A DNA stretch of 64,000 nt from Devosia sp. A8/3-2 (GTDB taxonomy: Bacteria > Pseudomonadota > Alphaproteobacteria > Rhizobiales > Devosiaceae), in contig CP104974.1 in assembly GCA_025452255.1 (NCBI GenBank), positions 806,001 to 870,000 of the forward strand, read 5' to 3'. Of this stretch, positions 63,265 through 64,000 are shown piece by piece. Below the pieces are notes generated by a model, which saw nothing but the letters and a program-made list of their open reading frames with translations, did no database searches and had not been told where the DNA came from. The stretch's first letter is position 1; each line of letters opens with the position of its first letter. Made by a program: the position numbers and the translations under genes.

Positions 63265-64000
63265 ATGCGTCGTCACAACCACCTGCTGCTCACCGTAGCA
63301 TTGGGCTCCGCGCTTGGCGGACCCGCCTATGCTGCCGATTTCGATGTCTATGGTGGCGCACCGGCTGAGCTTGCGCCCATTCAGCCGGCCTCCGATTTTG
63401 TCTTCATTCTTGGCTTGGGCGTCGGTGCCGCGCCGGCCTATGAAGGCGCCTCCGACTACAAGATGACGTTCAAACCCATTATCGATATTGAACGGCTGCG
63501 CTGGGGTTGGATCGATGTCGGCGGCGATGAGCCCGGCGGCTTTCAGTTTTCGCCATCCATCAGCCATGAGGGCAAGCGCATCAGCGGCGACCATGCGGCC
63601 CTGAACGGACTAGACAATGTGGACGCGACCTATGCTCTGGGTGCCCGGGTCGGCTATGAATTTGTGTTCAACGAGGCAATCAGCGCGGAAGTCTATGGCG
63701 CGGCGCGTTATGCCTTTGGGGGCGCTGAGGGCCTGATCGGGGAAGCCGGAGTGGACATAACGGCAAAGCTCTCCCCGCAGCTCGAAATCATCGGCGGTCC
63801 GGTCGTCAACTTCGCCTCGGAAGATTACATGGACACCTATTTCGGGGTGAGCGAGGTCGAATCCGCTGCGACGGGCGGGCGCTCGGGCGCCTTTGATCCG
63901 GCCGGCGGCATCAAGTCGGCGGGAATCCAGCTCGAAGCACGGTATGAGTTCATCCCCGACACTTTCGTCAGCCTCAATGCCTCCTACACAACCTATCTGG
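63265..64000 (+). CDS. MipA/OmpV-family outer-membrane protein (continues beyond window)
   Basis: At least 245 residues, open to the edge. Signal peptide RRHNHLLLTVALGSALGGPA...YAADF. Then FILGLGVGAAPAYEGASDYK, the hallmark MipA/OmpV start, PIIDIERLRWG, and later beta-strand pattern (EFVFNEAISAEVYGAARYAF). GGAG lies eight bases before the ATG. MipA-like proteins scaffold murein enzymes or serve as porins; role here inferred. Confidence 0.88.
   Translation, partial: MRRHNHLLLTVALGSALGGPAYAADFDVYGGAPAELAPIQPASDFVFILGLGVGAAPAYEGASDYKMTFKPIIDIERLRWGWIDVGGDEPGGFQFSPSISHEGKRISGDHAALNGLDNVDATYALGARVGYEFVFNEAISAEVYGAARYAFGGAEGLIGEAGVDITAKLSPQLEIIGGPVVNFASEDYMDTYFGVSEVESAATGGRSGAFDPAGGIKSAGIQLEARYEFIPDTFVSLNASYTTYL

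Overview
The window is a GC-rich, gene-dense piece of an alphaproteobacterial chromosome. Gene order fits the Hyphomicrobiales, and Devosia or a relative is my best guess. That placement is inferred from recognised orders (rplU-rpmA-GNAT-obgE-proB-proA-nadD-rsfS-rlmH-envC-ctpA-yibQ-rppH; priA beside atpHAGDC; sdhCDAB) and not from any search.

Layout. 1-5.5 kb: ftsY, mtaB, dapF (leftward), then ffh and rpsP (rightward), so both protein halves of the SRP pathway are here. 5.6-10 kb: a VOC protein, then leftward argC-leuD-Rid-CPBP-leuB. 10.1-18.1 kb: deoD with a HEAT-like protein, a membrane protein coupled to a periplasmic ClpP-like protease, a diguanylate cyclase, a luciferase-like oxidoreductase and two PagL-like barrels in tandem. 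18.2-22.1 kb: sdhCDAB with a small secreted cysteine protein between sdhA and sdhB. 22.3-28.3 kb is accessory: an esterase broken by TGA, a DUF899 pair, a divergent hydrolase/HxlR pair, NUDIX, DUF1737, carbonic anhydrase and two secreted EF-hand proteins. 28.3-35.9 kb: an EamA exporter, asd with a long leader, a YhiN-type flavoprotein, a secreted protein of six cysteine modules, another DMT transporter and xerC. 36-44.1 kb: priA, brnTA and the F1 ATP synthase operon. 44.3-53.6 kb: a chemoreceptor, a racemase, then rppH-yibQ-ctpA-envC (envelope), vapBC, rlmH and rsfS. 53.8-61 kb: nadD, proA, proB, obgE, three GNATs, rpmA and rplU. 61-64 kb: an MBL hydrolase, a GGCT protein, tRNA-Ser(CGA) and the start of a MipA/OmpV porin-like gene.

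The reading frames are broken by single-base indels in roughly 35 genes, including ones a cell cannot lose (ftsY, ffh, atpA, atpG, obgE, rplU, rpmA). Several breaks sit in homopolymers. I read them as sequence errors and annotate whole genes across the breaks; breakpoints are approximate. The esterase at 22.4-23.1 kb differs: it has an in-frame stop and no frame change.

Most interesting: the six-module secreted protein (32040-33403); a Thr/Lys-rich short ORF in the asd leader; palindromic operators at hxlR, brnTA and vapBC; the secreted protein coupled to sdhA; the membrane protein/periplasmic protease pair; and several families of large inverted repeats between genes.
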